A stretch of 64,000 nucleotides of DNA from Boswellia sacra (GCA_013180625.2 SNVD02002696.1:36976-100975); one strand, 5' to 3'; positions 10,025 through 23,268 are shown, numbered from the stretch's first letter. Translations and numbers: made by a program. The notes: generated by a model not told the origin, from the sequence alone.

Positions 10025-10684
10025 GCCAATCTGTACTTATCGTCCACGTAGTTACACATTGAGGACAATGTGTTGTTTAAGTGTGGGGGAGGGGAAGTGT
10101 AATAAAAAAAAAGAAAAAAAAGAAAAAAAGAAAAAAAAGAATAAAAGATTGGGGGAGTAACCTGGTGAATTGAAATAAGTTGTGTTATAAGGGTTGAGCT
10201 CCACATAATCTTGAATGATTTATGTGTTTGTGGGTGATTTGAGCCAAATTATTATCCTTTATCATACCTTCACCCAAGCCAAACGTTACAAGCTTAATAA
10301 AGTCCTACTTGATCCTTGGTGTTGTGCATGTCTACATTAGTGGAGAGTGACTTGAAAAGCAGGCCTATGGAGTTCATTTATACACACATCTTCAATATTA
10401 AATATGATTCATTTTTATGCATAAACTCATCCGGGTTACAAGTGATTAGGTGAGAATGGCTCTACACACACACACTTGAGGAATTGAAGTGAAGCGAAAC
10501 TAATCTTTGAGATAAAATTCTTGATCACGTGCATTATTTTGAAGTTTTCCTTGGGTTATAATTAAGTACAATCTTTGAGGCCTATTTGCAAGTTGAAGCA
10601 TTTGTGTGTTTTAATTTTTCTTTGATTCTGTTTCGGTTTAGTTTTGTTTCGTATCATTTTAGTTGCTCGAGGACTAGCAAAGTC
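8838..10684 (+). other. E1 3' untranslated region
   Basis: There is no gene here. It includes two copies of a CTCTTGAAACGCATTCT motif (about 9002 and 9250), a pure A run at about 10000-10024, a short inverted repeat CATTGAGGACAATG (10057-10070) followed by a G-rich tract (about 10081-10096), and an A/G-rich stretch (10103-10145). E2 has the same motif pair, inverted repeat and G tract in the same order, so this layout is shared by both families. Confidence 0.6.
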
Positions 10685-10700
10685 TAAGTGTGGGGGAATT
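10685..10700 (+). promoter_or_regulatory. E1 polypurine tract
   Basis: AAGTGTGGGGGAATT directly precedes the 3' LTR, the normal position for plus-strand DNA priming. Confidence 0.8.
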
Positions 10701-12112
10701 TGATAGGTGTCTATTTATGTATTACTTTTATATCAATTCGTCCATGTTTCTTTGCTATATTCCTTGGTATTTTTATGTTTTTGTGTGGTTTTGATGTTTG
10801 TAGGAGTTTTGGAGCAACTTGCACAAAAATGGAGTAAAACCCTTCATTTTCACCTCTGCTAGTCAACCATCTTCTCGGATTTAATTGTATTGATATACAA
10901 TGAACCCGATGACATATTATATACCGTTGGAAAGCTCTCGAAGTCTATTTTCTGGAGAAATTTACGGTTTATAAATCCATTCAGTGTACCAAAAGTTGTA
11001 ATCAAAACAGTGTGAGATGTATAGAAATATAATTCCACAAGCCACTATAGCATGTATAATACGGGGTACTGTAGCAAGTCACTGTAGCAGAGTATTTAAA
11101 CACATTGTAGGGTTTTATTTTCATAACTTGAAGAGGGGAGAACGTGGTGGAGGCTGAAGCTCTGGAATTCTTTCATCTCTTGGAGTTCTTGAAGGAGAAA
11201 GGAAGCTTGGAAAGAGGAAGAACTACAATCCAAAGAGAATTACATCAAATTTGCTAAGTTTTTCCCTTCCCTTTCATTTTCTGGAATGTCTCCATGTTGT
11301 ATTGTATTTACCACGTTCTTAAACATGTGTAACTGAATCTGAATTGGTTGAGGGTGATTTCAAAGCCCCTGATATGGTTTTTGTAAGTTGATTGTGTAAG
11401 GAATTGTTATCCAATTCTCTAATTGAAGTTGCTTGTATTCTCCCATATTTAATGCTTATGATTGCTTGCTGATTGTATTTGAGTGGCCAACTGAATATAA
11501 TCTGGTTGTGATTTATTGCTAGACTAGAAATCTTGATCCGTAATTGTCTTGAATTTCTAATCATTAGTAGCAAAATTGTGATCAGAGATTACAATTGGAG
11601 AATATAACCTAAGTTAAATAATCCGAGCTTGTGTGTTTATTGCTTAGATCAACCTATCTTTCTTATCATAATGCATCCATTGAATTAAACTCAGAGAGCT
11701 TGTTCTAGGTTGTTTAATGGATAGAGATTAAATAAAGAGCTTGTTTTATTTAACAACAAAGTAAGGAAAGATTGGGGTAATAGAGCTTGTTATTATCTAC
11801 GGTTGATAACTTCAATGCTGTAATTAGATGACAATTCTACAATTAATTCGCAAATCCATATCTTGTGGTAGAGAAGGATCCCTTAACCAGCTTTCTCCCA
11901 TTGATTTTTCATTCAAATTTACTTTCTGTTTTGTTATTCTTTACTTGCATTCTTATTTCATTTAGTAAAGCATTCAACAAAAATCCCCCCTGTTTAGTTT
12001 ATTGTTGCTAGAAATAACAAATTCAATTAGAATCAATCCTCGTGGGAACGATATCTTACTTATCACTTTATTACTTGTGCGACTAGTATACTTACTAGTT
12101 TCGAACGCATCA
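10701..12112 (+). repeat. E1 3' LTR, full length
   Basis: 1412 bp, TGATAGG...GCATCA. It differs from the 5' LTR by only about 1% apart from the 204 bp missing there. The extra segment 11055-11258 includes AGTATTTAAACAC at 11091, the likely TATA region. Confidence 0.93.
11091..11103 (+). promoter_or_regulatory. Candidate TATA box of the E1 LTR
   Basis: AGTATTTAAACAC is present only in the 3' LTR; the 5' copy has lost it by deletion. Transcript start is not visible. Confidence 0.35.
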
Positions 12113-12117
12113 TAAAC

Positions 12118-13215
12118 ATTAAATACAAATGGTCTATTCGAGACCCAAATAGATGATTAATTCCTTACTACCATATGTGAGCCTATTCAACATCTATTGA
12201 ACCTCTATTCATACATTAAGTCATTCGTTCTTAGTGACGATCCCGCACCATCAGTGTGAGTCCACCACCACTTCATGGTATCATCCAATAATACTTCTAT
12301 CATAGTACAAACATTCATACATTCATAAATAAATAAATTATAAGTCAAACAAAGCTATAATATAGTATAATGGCATTCTAGACTAGATCTGATAATTCTA
12401 TCATGGCATTCTAGCCTAATCATAGTTATCATGGCATATTCTAGCCTAAACATGACATTCTTAGCCTAATTCAAGCAATTGACATCGATCATAGCTATTC
12501 AAGCTCAAACAAGACATTTGAGGGCAAAATGATAATTCTTACCTATTCTATACTATTTTCCAGCATGTATCAAAGCAAGTATAAGTCTTTCTTAGTATGA
12601 TTCCAATCATGTGCTCCTAAGCATTATTCTAAGCATTCACAAAAGGAAATTAAATTCCTAAACGTGTTTCTAATAAAGAAAGGATAGCAGACTTATCTTG
12701 ACACGCTTATCCATCTCGTAAAATAAATAAGGGTTAGACAATTCATAAAATCCTAAACATGATCCTAAGCATAAAATTAAACCCCAAATATGCTTATTCT
12801 AAGTAGGAAAAGTAAATAAGAAAATAAGGGGGAGAAGAGAGGACTGCTCTCAAGATGTACCCTTTTTGGGTTTAGAGCAATAGAATGCCTAAAAACTTTA
12901 TACTGGAAAAGACTTCTCAAATTCTCAAGCGTGTCTTTAGGAGGGAGAAGAGATGATTATGTTCAATAATCAGTGAGTGGAAAAGTGAGCCAAGGGGAGG
13001 TTTATATAGTTGAGGGTTGAATTTGAAAAAGGGAGCAAATTCTTTACAAAGGAAGGTTTTAATTGAAAATTTCTGAAAATAAACGACAAACAACCGGCCT
13101 GCTCACATCAAACCATCGAGTGGCTATCAAACAACTAACTGACTACAATTCAACAGCCTAGCGGCTACTTGAAAGTCGGCCAGTTGTGCTTTATTCAACC
13201 CTTCCTATTTTGTCC
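12118..13215 (-). mobile_element. Rest of element A 5' LTR
   Basis: This continues the minus-strand LTR split by E1. It shows the same degenerate text as the LTR of element C on the opposite strand, such as tagaatcatg-type repeats, and a GGCCG-rich patch near 13100. The outer end near 13215 is inferred from where copia coding text begins. Confidence 0.5.
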
Positions 13216-15050
13216 TTTTGTAGTGTAAAGCATACATGCATGAGACTTCCAATTGCGGAGGCATATAGGAATCGTCTCATTTCCTTCTCTTCTTAAGGAT
13301 TCTTATGATACTACTCTCGAGAAAGCTTAATTTTATGTCTGAAAGGTAACAATCCTTTCTTGGAATTTCGTTTTAAGAACTTGGCTAACACCTTCTCTAT
13401 GTAAAAAGCCTGAGACAATGCTAGTTTCTTGTTCTTCCTATGATCCTTTATAAGTTGGATCCGAAGAACATAACTAGCCTCTCCAAATCTTTCATTTGGA
13501 ATTGCTCAACCAGCCAAACTTTTACAGATGATAGTACCTCTATATCATTCCCAATGAGTAGAATATCATCAATGTATAGAATGAGAAAAACAACCTTTTG
13601 TCTTGTATTATCTTGTAGACACATGACTTGTCTACATTTTGAATAAGACCATAAGTTTTGATCATTTGTTCAAATCTTATGTTCCAAGATCTTTATACTT
13701 GCGTAAGACAAATAGACCTGTCTTTTCAACTTGCAAACATTTTGCTCTTGACTCTTTTCTATGAAAACCTCTAGCTACACCATATAAATGCATTCATTAA
13801 GATTCCCACTAAGAAATGTTATCTTGATGTTTATTTGCCATATCTCATAATCATAATAAGCAACAATAGATAAAAGAATGTGAATTGATTTAAGTATAGC
13901 CACTGGCAAGAAGGTCCCATCGCAATCAATCCTTTCCTTTTCGGTATAACCCATACCTACCAGCCTCACTTTAAAGGTCTTTACCTTCCTACCAGTCTTC
14001 TGTTTCTCTTGTAGACCTATTTGCAGCTATGGGTTTTATCCCATCAGGTTCATCTACAAGTTCCCAAATAGAATTAAAATACATCTATTCTATTTCTGAT
14101 TCCATAGCCTCTTCCTAACTAGCATCAACGTCACTCATTACTTCTTCATAAGTAGCAGGATCTAATTCATCTCGACCCTTATCTTGTGATACTCTTATGA
14201 ATCTATCAGGTTGTCTTACAATCCTCCAACTACTTTGAGGTACTATAACAGGTTATGTAATTGGATCTTGTATATTTGTTTTGTTCCAGATGTAAATGTC
14301 GAACCTCTGAAACTATTATTGTTGATCAAATCAATATTAGTTTCTTTATAAATCTATTCTAGGATAACTTTGCTTAGGGGCTTATAATTCTTCGTGTAGT
14401 CCACCTTTAAGTGAATTGCAGTTATACTACCAGATCTTTAACATCCAAATTAACTATAAAAGCCTTATCCTCTTGTATAATTTATGATTTCCTAAAAACA
14501 AGTGGATAATTTTGAATAACTCACATGGATTATAACATGTCAAAAAGTGTTCTATTCCTTCTCTATTTTACTCTATGTGTAATGAGTTGGAATAGTATTC
14601 CATTTCCATGAGAGGTATTTACTTTCATGATCTAATCGTAGTAATTTTGACATATTTACCTAAATGCTTTTAACCTTAATCTCTTACCTTTTGAAGTCTT
14701 CAAAAGTGTTAGATTTATGATGCATTAGATATATATATACCCACATGTTGAGTAATCATCTTATGAAATACTCATATGTGCCTCTTATTTTACCACTAAT
14801 TGGTGCATAAATATCTTTATGTACCGAACCAATACAATCTTTAGCTCTATGTCCTTTATTCTTAAAATAGCTTGTTGGAAAACTTTTCTTATTAGGCTTG
14901 ATTCACATGTTGGTATAGGTTCGACCTCTAACGAGTTTAGTGCCAATCCTCAACTATCCTTTGGATCCCTTTTAATAAGATTGCCCAGTCAAAAATGCCA
15001 AAAATAGGTCTGACTAGTGTCAGAAAATCTATACTCTTTCTTTATTCAAC
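13215..15050 (-). pseudogene. Decayed Ty1/copia pol (integrase and reverse transcriptase)
   Basis: Minus-strand remnants in copia order. GAG-pre-integrase and integrase pieces lie near 15000-14560. A linker and the RT start follow (about 14260-13980). RT core text at 13969-13775 reads VAILKSIHILLSIVAYYDYEIWQ. The RT catalytic YIDDI lies near 13580 and a YASAIGSLM-type block near 13240. Stops and shifts occur throughout; no long frame survives beyond 64 codons. Confidence 0.75.
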
Positions 15051-16750
15051 TTATTGTCATTTATTGATTCCTTTTCAACTTTTTTTATTATCTACAAATT
15101 GTTATGTACAATTCTAGAAAAATAAAATTATTTATTCTTTCTAGTAATAATAAACTTTTAAAAGAAAATGAGTAACTAGAATTTTTATAAGTATTCAAAA
15201 TTCAAAATTCTGTACACTATATCTGAAAAAATAACAATTATCCAAAATCTAAAAGTATCAAAATATACAGTTCTCTAACCCTATGAGCAAACACCAATGT
15301 TTCATGCTCAAGCCTTAAACCTTAAGCCAAGCTCAACTTTCATTTAAAAGCCGAGTCCTATTTGGCCTTTACAAAGAATTACATACATTGTCAATATCCA
15401 TAATTCAATAATTAATGGAATATGCTACAAAGAATGTTTCCAGAAAAGATATTGCTAAATCAAGCTTTCAATGCTATGCAATGTCTTTTCCTTTTTCGCT
15501 GTTTAATGGAAACATTTTTTAATTGGTTTGGCTCATTCTTTGTCTTCTATGTTATATATTTTAAAACCTTTCCACATCCAATATTGTATACCTTACCCTT
15601 AATGTTTTAAACTAGAAGAGCATTAGACTTTGGTTTTAGTATCCATAGTAACTTTCTTTGTTTTAGCTTTTGAGAGAAATTCTAATTCTTTATTAGAATC
15701 TTATCTCTATTCAAAATAAAGAACAAGGCAAAGAATTTAGTGTCATGTCAAGTTTGTCTCACTAGACAAAACTTGTTAGTGAAAATTGATATCTTTTACA
15801 TTAGCCATATATATATAAACTTCAAGTCCAATACGTGGTAAAAAAAATAAATATATAACTTGGCTATTGCATTAGCTTTCTCCCATTTAGCGTAGTATTC
15901 TTCATTCTTTAAAGTCAATTCCTCATGAGGAGGTGATTATGATATTGAGCATGCTGTAAAGTACAAGACGTTCTTTCCATTCTACATAGCCTTGACCATC
16001 ACATGGTTAACATAGCTAACACCATCACATGGTCTGCATATCTAGTCTAAAATTTCATTCAGCATGACCTTTCCTTGGAGCATATGATCAGTAAGCATAG
16101 AAGTAATTGGATTTATTTTTCATAAAAATAAACATATCACCCTTATCAATGGTTATATAAACTTTTAGAATATTACAACATGATGCGTGGGATGCCAAAA
16201 TGTAGATGTAGCTAACAAAAATAATCTGCAATGTATTTTATGGTGCTTTAATTAAAAAATTACCATTTTCCTATAGGGAAATATAATGACTCTATTTAAT
16301 TAAATTAGAACTCCTGCTAATCATTATTATTTCTAAAATATCTCATATTTCAATAACAATGACCACAATGTATTTGGCCTTTAATTAATAAAATTATTCT
16401 TATAGGGAATATCTTTGCAAAAATTAAGTGTATGACCATTGTTTCAATCAATTACAAAATTGTATTAAAATAAGATCTCTATAGGAAATAACACTAATGG
16501 CTTTTCGGGACAATTTTATCCATGTATAAAAGTCCTTCTACAAAGAGCATGACTTTAAGACGGGCCAACACGAGACTTATGAATAGTCCATCTAAATGGA
16601 CCAACAATAACGACCTTAGGTTTATATTATAAAACCTTCTCCCATTCAAATGTTTAAAAATTTTGGGATTTTAATTTAAAATGTCATTCATATAAATTTT
16701 TTTAAACTCTTTGAAAAACTTATATCCACACTTTTAACTATCTTAATGTA
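15051..16750 (-). mobile_element. Probable gag and LTR remnant of the decayed copia element
   Basis: A stretch near 15960-15790 on the minus strand weakly matches copia gag (KWEKANAIAK-like text), and KKCFH near 15520 may be a zinc-knuckle remnant. A degenerate TTGGCATC near 16200 may be the primer site, which would make 16210-16750 LTR. All of this is weak. Confidence 0.35.
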
Positions 16751-17099
16751 ATCACTAGAATTTTGCTTATGGTTTCTTAGGCCCAATGATGATAACGAGA
16801 GACATTAAATCAGAGCACTACTCTTAGTTATAGAAATGACACTAGAAAGTGTAGAAAAGCCAAGTAGACTAAGAATTGGTATGGCATGGATGCAGGAGTG
16901 ATTAAGACCCTAAGAATTTCGTCCGCCCAATGTACATGCAGATCGACCTTCACAGTAAGCTTAGGATTAGAAGGGGGCAAGAGGCCCCCTCCGAGGGATC
17001 TGCCCAAACAGTATGAAGCAAGTAAGGATCCTAAGAATAGGACTAGTGCTTGTAGGCTAGGGTTGGTGCGTTTAGCACTGCATGCAAAAACCTCTAGTA

Positions 17100-17320
17100 G
17101 AAAAGTGCTGCCTATAACATTATAGGCACACGCCCTTAAGGCTGCGCCTTAAGTAGGGTTTGTAAACCCTAGTGTTGCTTATAATGTTATAGGCATGCGC
17201 CTTTAGGAGAAGGTGCCTCCTGTAACATTATAGGCACGCGCCTTTAGTGTTATGCCACAAGCTGATTGAAAAACCCTAGCGTTGCCTGTAGGTTATGAGC
17301 ACGCACCTGTAGTCTACGGT
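17100..17320 (+). repeat. Repeats with palindromic core in the LTR of B
   Basis: Several copies of a unit built on ATAACATTATAGGCACGCGCC and AAACCCTAG. The core TAGGCGCACGCCTA is near-palindromic and recurs in C (34190-34290) and near 50630-50730. Confidence 0.6.
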
Positions 17321-17559
17321 CTTATATCAGAAAAAGAACGCATTTATGGCCCTTGAACGGCCTATATAAGGGTAGGTGGCCCTCACTTTAAGCTAAGGTG
17401 AAGCACCTTGGAGAAAATATTCATAAATTCAATCTTTTGATGATTTTTTGCAGTCAAGATTCTTCCTCTGATAGTGATCAGAGTCAGATAAGGTTCTAAG
17501 GGCCTTTTCTAGTATTTAAGTTTTGTTTATTTTTAGTTAATTGCTATGATTAGCTTAGG

Positions 17560-17735
17560 TACAATTAGCAAATAATAATGCTATGTTTAGTTTAGGATTA
17601 GTTTGATTAATTATGCCATGTTGAGTTTAGAATTAGTTTAATTAATTATGTCATGTTTAGTTTAGGATTAGCTTAATTAATTATGTCATGTTTAGTTTAT
17701 GATTAGTTTAATTAATTATGCCATGTTTAGTAGTA
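17560..17735 (+). repeat. About 50-bp tandem repeats in the LTR of B
   Basis: Four degenerate units of the form TTAGTTTAGGATTAG...TTAATTATGCCATG. Non-coding. Confidence 0.75.
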
Positions 17736-18480
17736 GAAATGATTACTTAGCAATTTAATTATGCATGCTGATTGATTAATCTTGTAGTTAGTTAATCGTT
17801 AATTATACCCTGATTAGTGGATAGCTATCGATAAAACATGCGATAATTAGATATTAGTTAAGTGATATGTAGCCACCAGTTATGCATGATGTAACTGATG
17901 ATCAATGCTATGCTTAATTCTCCGTTTACTTAAATTGTGCTTACCAATATCTCTATTCAATGATGAGGGGATAACTTAAGACCCCATGTTTTGTAATAAT
18001 TTATTTTTTCACAATTATTATGAAATTGTTGTAATCCTCAATCCCTTGCCCTATGTTTGATGAAAATATAATAATTTCTCCTTCCCCTTTCTATGTATGT
18101 ATATAGACAATCAACAACTCACATGTAATAAATAGATAAAAGCAGTTGTGTACATAATAAAAGTTGGGATCCAGAAAGGCTAACGTCAATGACATAGAAT
18201 ATAGAACTCAGTAAACCCATCATGGAGGCCACACTAATGTCCTGGTGCGTTTAACCCGTACCTGACTTCCCGAACTCACCGTTGAAGGGGTGATGGGTGG
18301 TTAGATCCAAAAGCAAGGGATCAACTATCGTCATCCAAAATTTTCCCATGGTTATTTACCTGGGTAGCAGCTTCGATTATTTCTCTAAGTCTTGTCTCCT
18401 GACTTGAACTGTATGGCCCTTCAGGTGAACAAAAGGTAGCCCATGCAGGGAAATGAGTGCGAGAGGTTAATTGCTCATAG

Positions 18481-18496
18481 TGGCAACTCCACCAGG
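18481..18496 (+). promoter_or_regulatory. Primer binding site of element B
   Basis: TGGCAACTCCACCAGG follows the LTR end. It is the same tRNA-Arg-type site as in A and C, slightly degenerate. Confidence 0.55.
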
Positions 18497-19524
18497 AACC
18501 TAGAGTAGTTGATTCTGATTGGGAGTATTGAGATTCTTTTGTCCTAGGTCATTTGTATCTTATCCCCATGCATCACTACGCTTGCACACTTGTATAAATC
18601 GTTTTTACTTACTTTTGACTAGTGGCTTCAATATAAGAATTCCTTGTGTTCTATTCGAGCCTTGGAGACTTATATCATTGATGACTACCACCTTGAGCAC
18701 GTACCATTAAGTTGGTATAAAAAGAGGACCATTTTCCACTCTAGGGTACCTTTCACTCGAGGGGACTCTTGACCATTGAACATAGACCAAAGCTCATATA
18801 GATGAACATATTGGCAATCCCTAGGATCATCGAGAACATCTGATTTGTATGCATGAAATCTTGGTGTCCAAGTAGTGACAAACACGCATGCAATTGGCAC
18901 GACTGTTGTATGTTGCCTACACGCTTATTGCATGTAGCATGTTGATTGCACACAATTGGTATGATTGTTGCACATTACCTGCATGCTTCTTACATGTTCA
19001 TTGCACGCAATTGGCACGATTGTCACATGTTACTTGCATGCTTCTTGCATGATGATTGCACGCAATGGGCACAACGGTTGCACTTTTCCTACATGCTTCT
19101 TGCACATTGGTTGCATGCAATTGGCATGATTATTGCACGTTGCCTACACACTTCTTGCACGTTGATTACACGCAATGAACACGATTTTTACACGTTGCCT
19201 ACACGCTCCTTGCATGTTGATTGCACGCAATTGGCAAGTGTGCATTGTTGTCATGAAACTTGGGCACTAAGGTATTCTGACAGAGAGAAAGACTCCTTAT
19301 CCTCTATTGAAAGGGAGTCTAAGCCAAAATCGTAGGAAGATTAATACACAATCAGTGTGGGAGAAAAAAGGTTTGAAGGATGAACTTTGTACTATGATTA
19401 TGCCTTCTATGCTGTGTATGTGCATGCATTACACTTCATGCATACATGCATCTATGCACCGTGGTAACCCCTTATGTTTGCATCCATCATAGCTTAGGTC
19501 AGACAAGGGGGCCATTTGTACTAA
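18497..19524 (+). other. Leader of element B with 55-bp repeats
   Basis: No gene is supported. The region 18885-19245 is an array of about seven 55-bp units (landmark CAATTGGCAC at 18890, 18952, 19009, 19064, 19119, 19174, 19229). An open frame across it (18946-19335) is rich in His, Cys and Leu and is a by-product of the repeat. Confidence 0.65.
18885..19245 (+). repeat. 55-bp minisatellite in the leader of B
   Basis: Seven units, the last five spaced exactly 55 bp. The unit alternates TTGCACGC, CAATTGGCAC and CTTCTTGCATG elements. Confidence 0.8.
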
Positions 19525-22437
19525 GTGGAACCTATGGAGATAGAAGACACAGTAGAATATGATGAAGAAGAATTCATGGTAGAACAGGATCCCTCAGGTA
19601 GCATGGACCAAGTAAGGCTAGAAACGGATGCCAGAGGCAATAGATCATGGGGTCAACAAAATTGATAGCTACCAGATTACGATTGAGACCGATCATAGGA
19701 ACCAATGGTGAAGGATCTAGCAGAGATCGACCTCCCAGTTGAAAAGACGATAATAATGTTAAGATTAGAGGAACCCAAGAGGTAACAATCACGAGGAAGG
19801 GTTCTACGATAAGGAGGAGTGCCTAAAGGCCAAGGAGGCCAAACAAATAAAAACTATGAAGAGAGACCTAGAGAAATTACAGGGGATGATGAATTTTGAG
19901 TTGCAGATTGAGGGTCTACCACCTATGTTCAAGATGTCAAACGCGATAAAATTTGTAGGAGATGGGAATCTAAAGTCCCACCTTTGACATTATGTAGTTG
20001 TGATAGGCATGATAGGCCTAACAAGGGAAATGGTTTTGAAATTTTTCATCCACTCATTAGAAGGAAGAGCTTTGGAATAGTACCTTGATCAAGAGGACAA
20101 GGTGAAAGAAGATTGGATAGAGTTGCCTGAAAGGTTTGTTAACTACTACTCATATAACATGCAATTAAAGGTAACGATGCATGATCTACAGTCAACCAAA
20201 TAGAAGCTTAAGGAAACATTCTTGGAGTATTTGGTCCGCTAGAGGAAAGTGGTTGCACAAATGGTGACTAGACTGTCAAAAAAGGACCAAGTAAGAATAG
20301 TGATGCAAGTGGTACTCCCATACATAGGAACGCTTCATGGGATACCCATTAAAGACCTTTTAGAAGTTATATGATTCAGGCATCTAGATCGAGGATGCTA
20401 AAGCTGAACACAAGAAGAGTTTCCTAATGAGAAATCAAGAGAACTTCTACCAATGAGGAGGTGGAAGAGGTGCTTTAGCCTCCAAAAGTGTAGAAGTCAA
20501 TGTGGTTCGACTGCAAAGAAAATTCAACAATCTGGGGTAGTCATTATCTAGGGTTTTCGAGAAACCGCATGCACTTTCTAAGTTGATGCCATTACTGAAG
20601 AAAGATCAGTAGGGTCCTTTCTCGCCAAACCACAAGTTCAGTAAATACTACAAATTCCACCAAACCACCGACCATCTTATGGACAACTGTAATAGTTTAC
20701 ATCATTAGATACAATATCTCATTGACAATGGCCGTATACCAGATCTAGGCAAGCAGCAGCCCAACACTGCAATAACCCGTTGCCAAACTATAAGAACTTG
20801 CTACCACCACACATGAACATGGTTAACTCTGCGGCCATTAAGATAGAAATTCTAAAATCTTTTAAGGAGGATAAAGTAAAGAAAGAATGGGCTGGAATAC
20901 TCGTGAAACTTGTAGGACACTCAATTGGAGGAATGAAGAGACAACTCTAAAGGAGGAAGAAGAAAGTGCTAGAACTTTGAATGCCTTCAAACAAAAATGG
21001 ATATGGATAAATGAGCACTACTGGGAGAAGACCATGACCTTCAAAGACAAGTGGATGTCAAAAGGCCAGGCAGTGTTTGAGGCCTAAAGGAGAGTCAAGT
21101 AGAGTGAAGAAAGTTAGGGTGAGATAAAGGAGCCACTCTCACCAGTGGAGATGCCTAAGTATCAACCAAAAGAGCGAATAAAAAGTCCAAAACTGGTACA
21201 AGCCTGATAATGGAGAAGAGAACTCAGATAACAATGCATATGGGTTTATACCAACCTTTGAAGGGGACGATTAGTACACGTAGCCTAGTGACACTAGAAG
21301 TAGAAGTGTCTACACGCCACTAAGTAAGGCAAGTGATCTTAGTAGGTGCTTGCCAAGCATTCTCATGATCGGATTATGAGTCACAGAAGAAGAGGAAATG
21401 AGGTCCTTCGAGTAGGGAAAACAAGAGGGTATGAATGGACCAATCTATGTTACTCCATTGGCAGCTGGGGCACATATTAAGGGAAGGCAAGTAGAAATAA
21501 CTCTGCTCTAATTCAGGGAATGGTTGAAGAGAAAGAAGGAAAAAGATAAATAGATAAAGCCACTTGATGTTATACCTCTAGCAATTGAGGTATATTCTTG
21601 GAACGCCGAATGGGTGCAAGTCAAAGTGGAGTCACTAGAGCAGATGGGAAAATTGATGAAAAAGGGAACATGGTGACAACTAATTTGGGCTGACGATAGT
21701 GAAGAGAATGATAGTAGTGAAGAAAAGATCCTTATGATTAGATCAAGGTACACGGAAGAAGAAGTTATGAAGTCTTTCAAGGAGGATCATGCCACTTGTA
21801 CAAAGATCAAGATACAAATTCAGGGAGAATGGATGGAGATGAACTTGGCATAGTATAAGGATTGGATGCCAGTTGCCAAGAAGTTATTCCAGATAACGTC
21901 TCTGACAGTGGAAGTATACTCCCAAAGCGTCGGGTGGATGGGAGTTGATATGACTGTAAGTGATAGCGAAGATAAAGAAGATAATAACAAAGTTCTGGGA
22001 ATACGGGACAATACTGAACCATTCATGATTTCTGGGATGATTTTAGTGATGAAGAAGTACGAGCAGGAAATAAGGGAATAATGATAGAAAACTTGTGGGA
22101 TAGCTTTGAAAAAGAACAAGATAATAGATAGAGGGATGACTTCTAGAATAATTTTGGTAATAAGGGAGAAACACATGAGGAAGAAACACTTGGTGAGGAA
22201 GAAACACAGAAAGGAAAAGAAAGTGAGAGCATGAAGGTTACGGAGGAGATAAGTAAGGAAGATAAAAAGGTCCAAGGCCTAACCCAGAATGGAAGGTTCT
22301 ATAAGAACATGAAAGCAAATAAGGAAATAGACAAAGGAGAGAATGAGATAGAAAAGAAAGAGGAAAGGAAGAAAAAAGAGAAGTATAATCTATTCCTCAA
22401 GAAATTGAAGAAAGCACAAGCTAATGCAAGCATTTAG
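19525..22437 (+). pseudogene. Tat/Ogre-type gag of element B, decayed
   Basis: Broken gag region. An acidic N-terminus lies near 19530-19620. The gag core follows, recognisable in pieces between 19860 and 20400 (GTIGLT/LEGRALEWYLD-like text, and a QLKVTMHDLQ-like stretch). A degenerate zinc-finger segment KFHQTTDHLMDNC sits near 20650. A long acidic linker holds repeated blocks, and the VQGLTQNGRFY box is near 22280. Many stops interrupt it. No functional product. Confidence 0.65.
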
Positions 22438-23010
22438 GACTTGCTTATCTCATCCCAGAAACACAGAAAGGCAAAGGCCAAAGCTTTAGCTGGAATACCA
22501 ATTTCCCTCATCTCTAGCCTTGAGAAGATGATCGCAGTGGTTACTCCAAAAGAGGTAAAGAATGGTTTGATCAGCTTCTTTGATGTTGATCTTCCCTTGG
22601 AAGGAAGGAATCATAATAAATTGTTATTTACAATAATTGAGATTTGAGGGACGAAGTCCTCATATGTTATGGCAGATGACGGGTCAGCAATCAATTTCGT
22701 ACAATTGAAGCTTTTAGGCAAGTTTGGTATTGAGAAAGAGGGGTTGGGGCCATATCAAGTAACATCAAGGCTTATGATGACACCAAGAGAAGTGTAAAGG
22801 GAGCCTTCAAGGCTTTGGTAAAGATAGGCCCAATAGAAGTGATGGCAGAGTTTATTGTACTGTATATCCCAGTAATTTTTGTAGCACTCTAGGACTTGCA
22901 TGGTTTCACCCACTAGAAGGTGTGTTGTCCATAGTACACCAGGCCATCCACTTTAACTGTAAAGGAAAGGAAACAATGATTTGGGTAGAGTCCTCTTCCG
23001 CAGTGGCAAC
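22438..23010 (+). pseudogene. Start of Tat pol: retropepsin region of element B, truncated
   Basis: After the gag linker comes the Tat-type block with LLISSQKHR and then the protease active site text DDGSAIN near 22680, homologous to element C at 28500. Frame is lost soon after. Near 23010 the text changes to LTR sequence, so RT and later domains are deleted. Confidence 0.65.
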
Positions 23011-23268
23011 TAAGTAACAATGCGAGATATTTCTATTTGGTATTTCCCAAGTAGAGGTCGGACTTACATGCAGGATGAGGGTAGTTTAAGTCCCAAAGCA
23101 AGGGATCAAATTGTCCCCATTCATTCCCAATTGAATAATTGGGTGGCAACTCCTTTCTCCAGATGTGCCCATGGCTCATTTGTGTTTCCTTAAGTCTTGA
23201 AAGAGGATTTGACGCAGTGTCATGGTCGCAAATGCTTTGGTAGGATGAAAGCCCCGTTCACAATGATA
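23011..23268 (+). repeat. Fragment of a Tat LTR end
   Basis: This matches the last about 260 bp of the LTR at 56383-58323 (shared ATTTCTATTTG, GATGAGGGTAG and GAAAGCCCCG landmarks) and ends near TTCACA. The following primer site is degenerate. It is joined directly to B protease text. Confidence 0.6.

Larger units (their letters stand above)
3593..12117 (+). mobile_element. Element E1: LTR retrotransposon carrying a LOG cassette
   Basis: This is a complete insertion bounded by the 5-bp duplication TAAAC (3593-3597 and 12113-12117). LTRs are 3598-4803 and 10701-12112, both TGATAGG...GCATCA. A primer binding site for tRNA-Asp and a G-rich polypurine tract are in the usual places. Inside are a gag remnant, a protease ORF and the first few codons of RT, then an abrupt loss of the rest of pol. 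A post-pol segment follows, with a cysteine-rich protein gene and a LOG gene, both broken by 1-bp indels. The primer site and the post-pol text (GGGAGGCAACCCAA near 6596) point to the Athila/Tat branch of Ty3/gypsy. It is non-autonomous. Confidence 0.93.
16751..18477 (+). repeat. 5' LTR of Tat-like element B
   Basis: This begins near the TTTTGCTTATGG text also found at the start of the LTR at 56383 and ends in CA at 18476-18477, before a primer site. It contains the GGCACGCGCC-type repeats (17100-17320), a 50-bp repeat array (17560-17735) and the shared GAAGGGGTGATGG block (18283). Confidence 0.55.

Noticed and set aside
9964..10206. Phe-rich minus-strand frame.
   Set aside because: Produced by poly-A and A/G runs in the E1 3' untranslated region.
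21820..22275. Hydrophobic 151-codon minus-strand frame.
   Set aside because: Antisense of the acidic Tat gag linker on the plus strand; Phe/Ser/Leu-rich by base composition.
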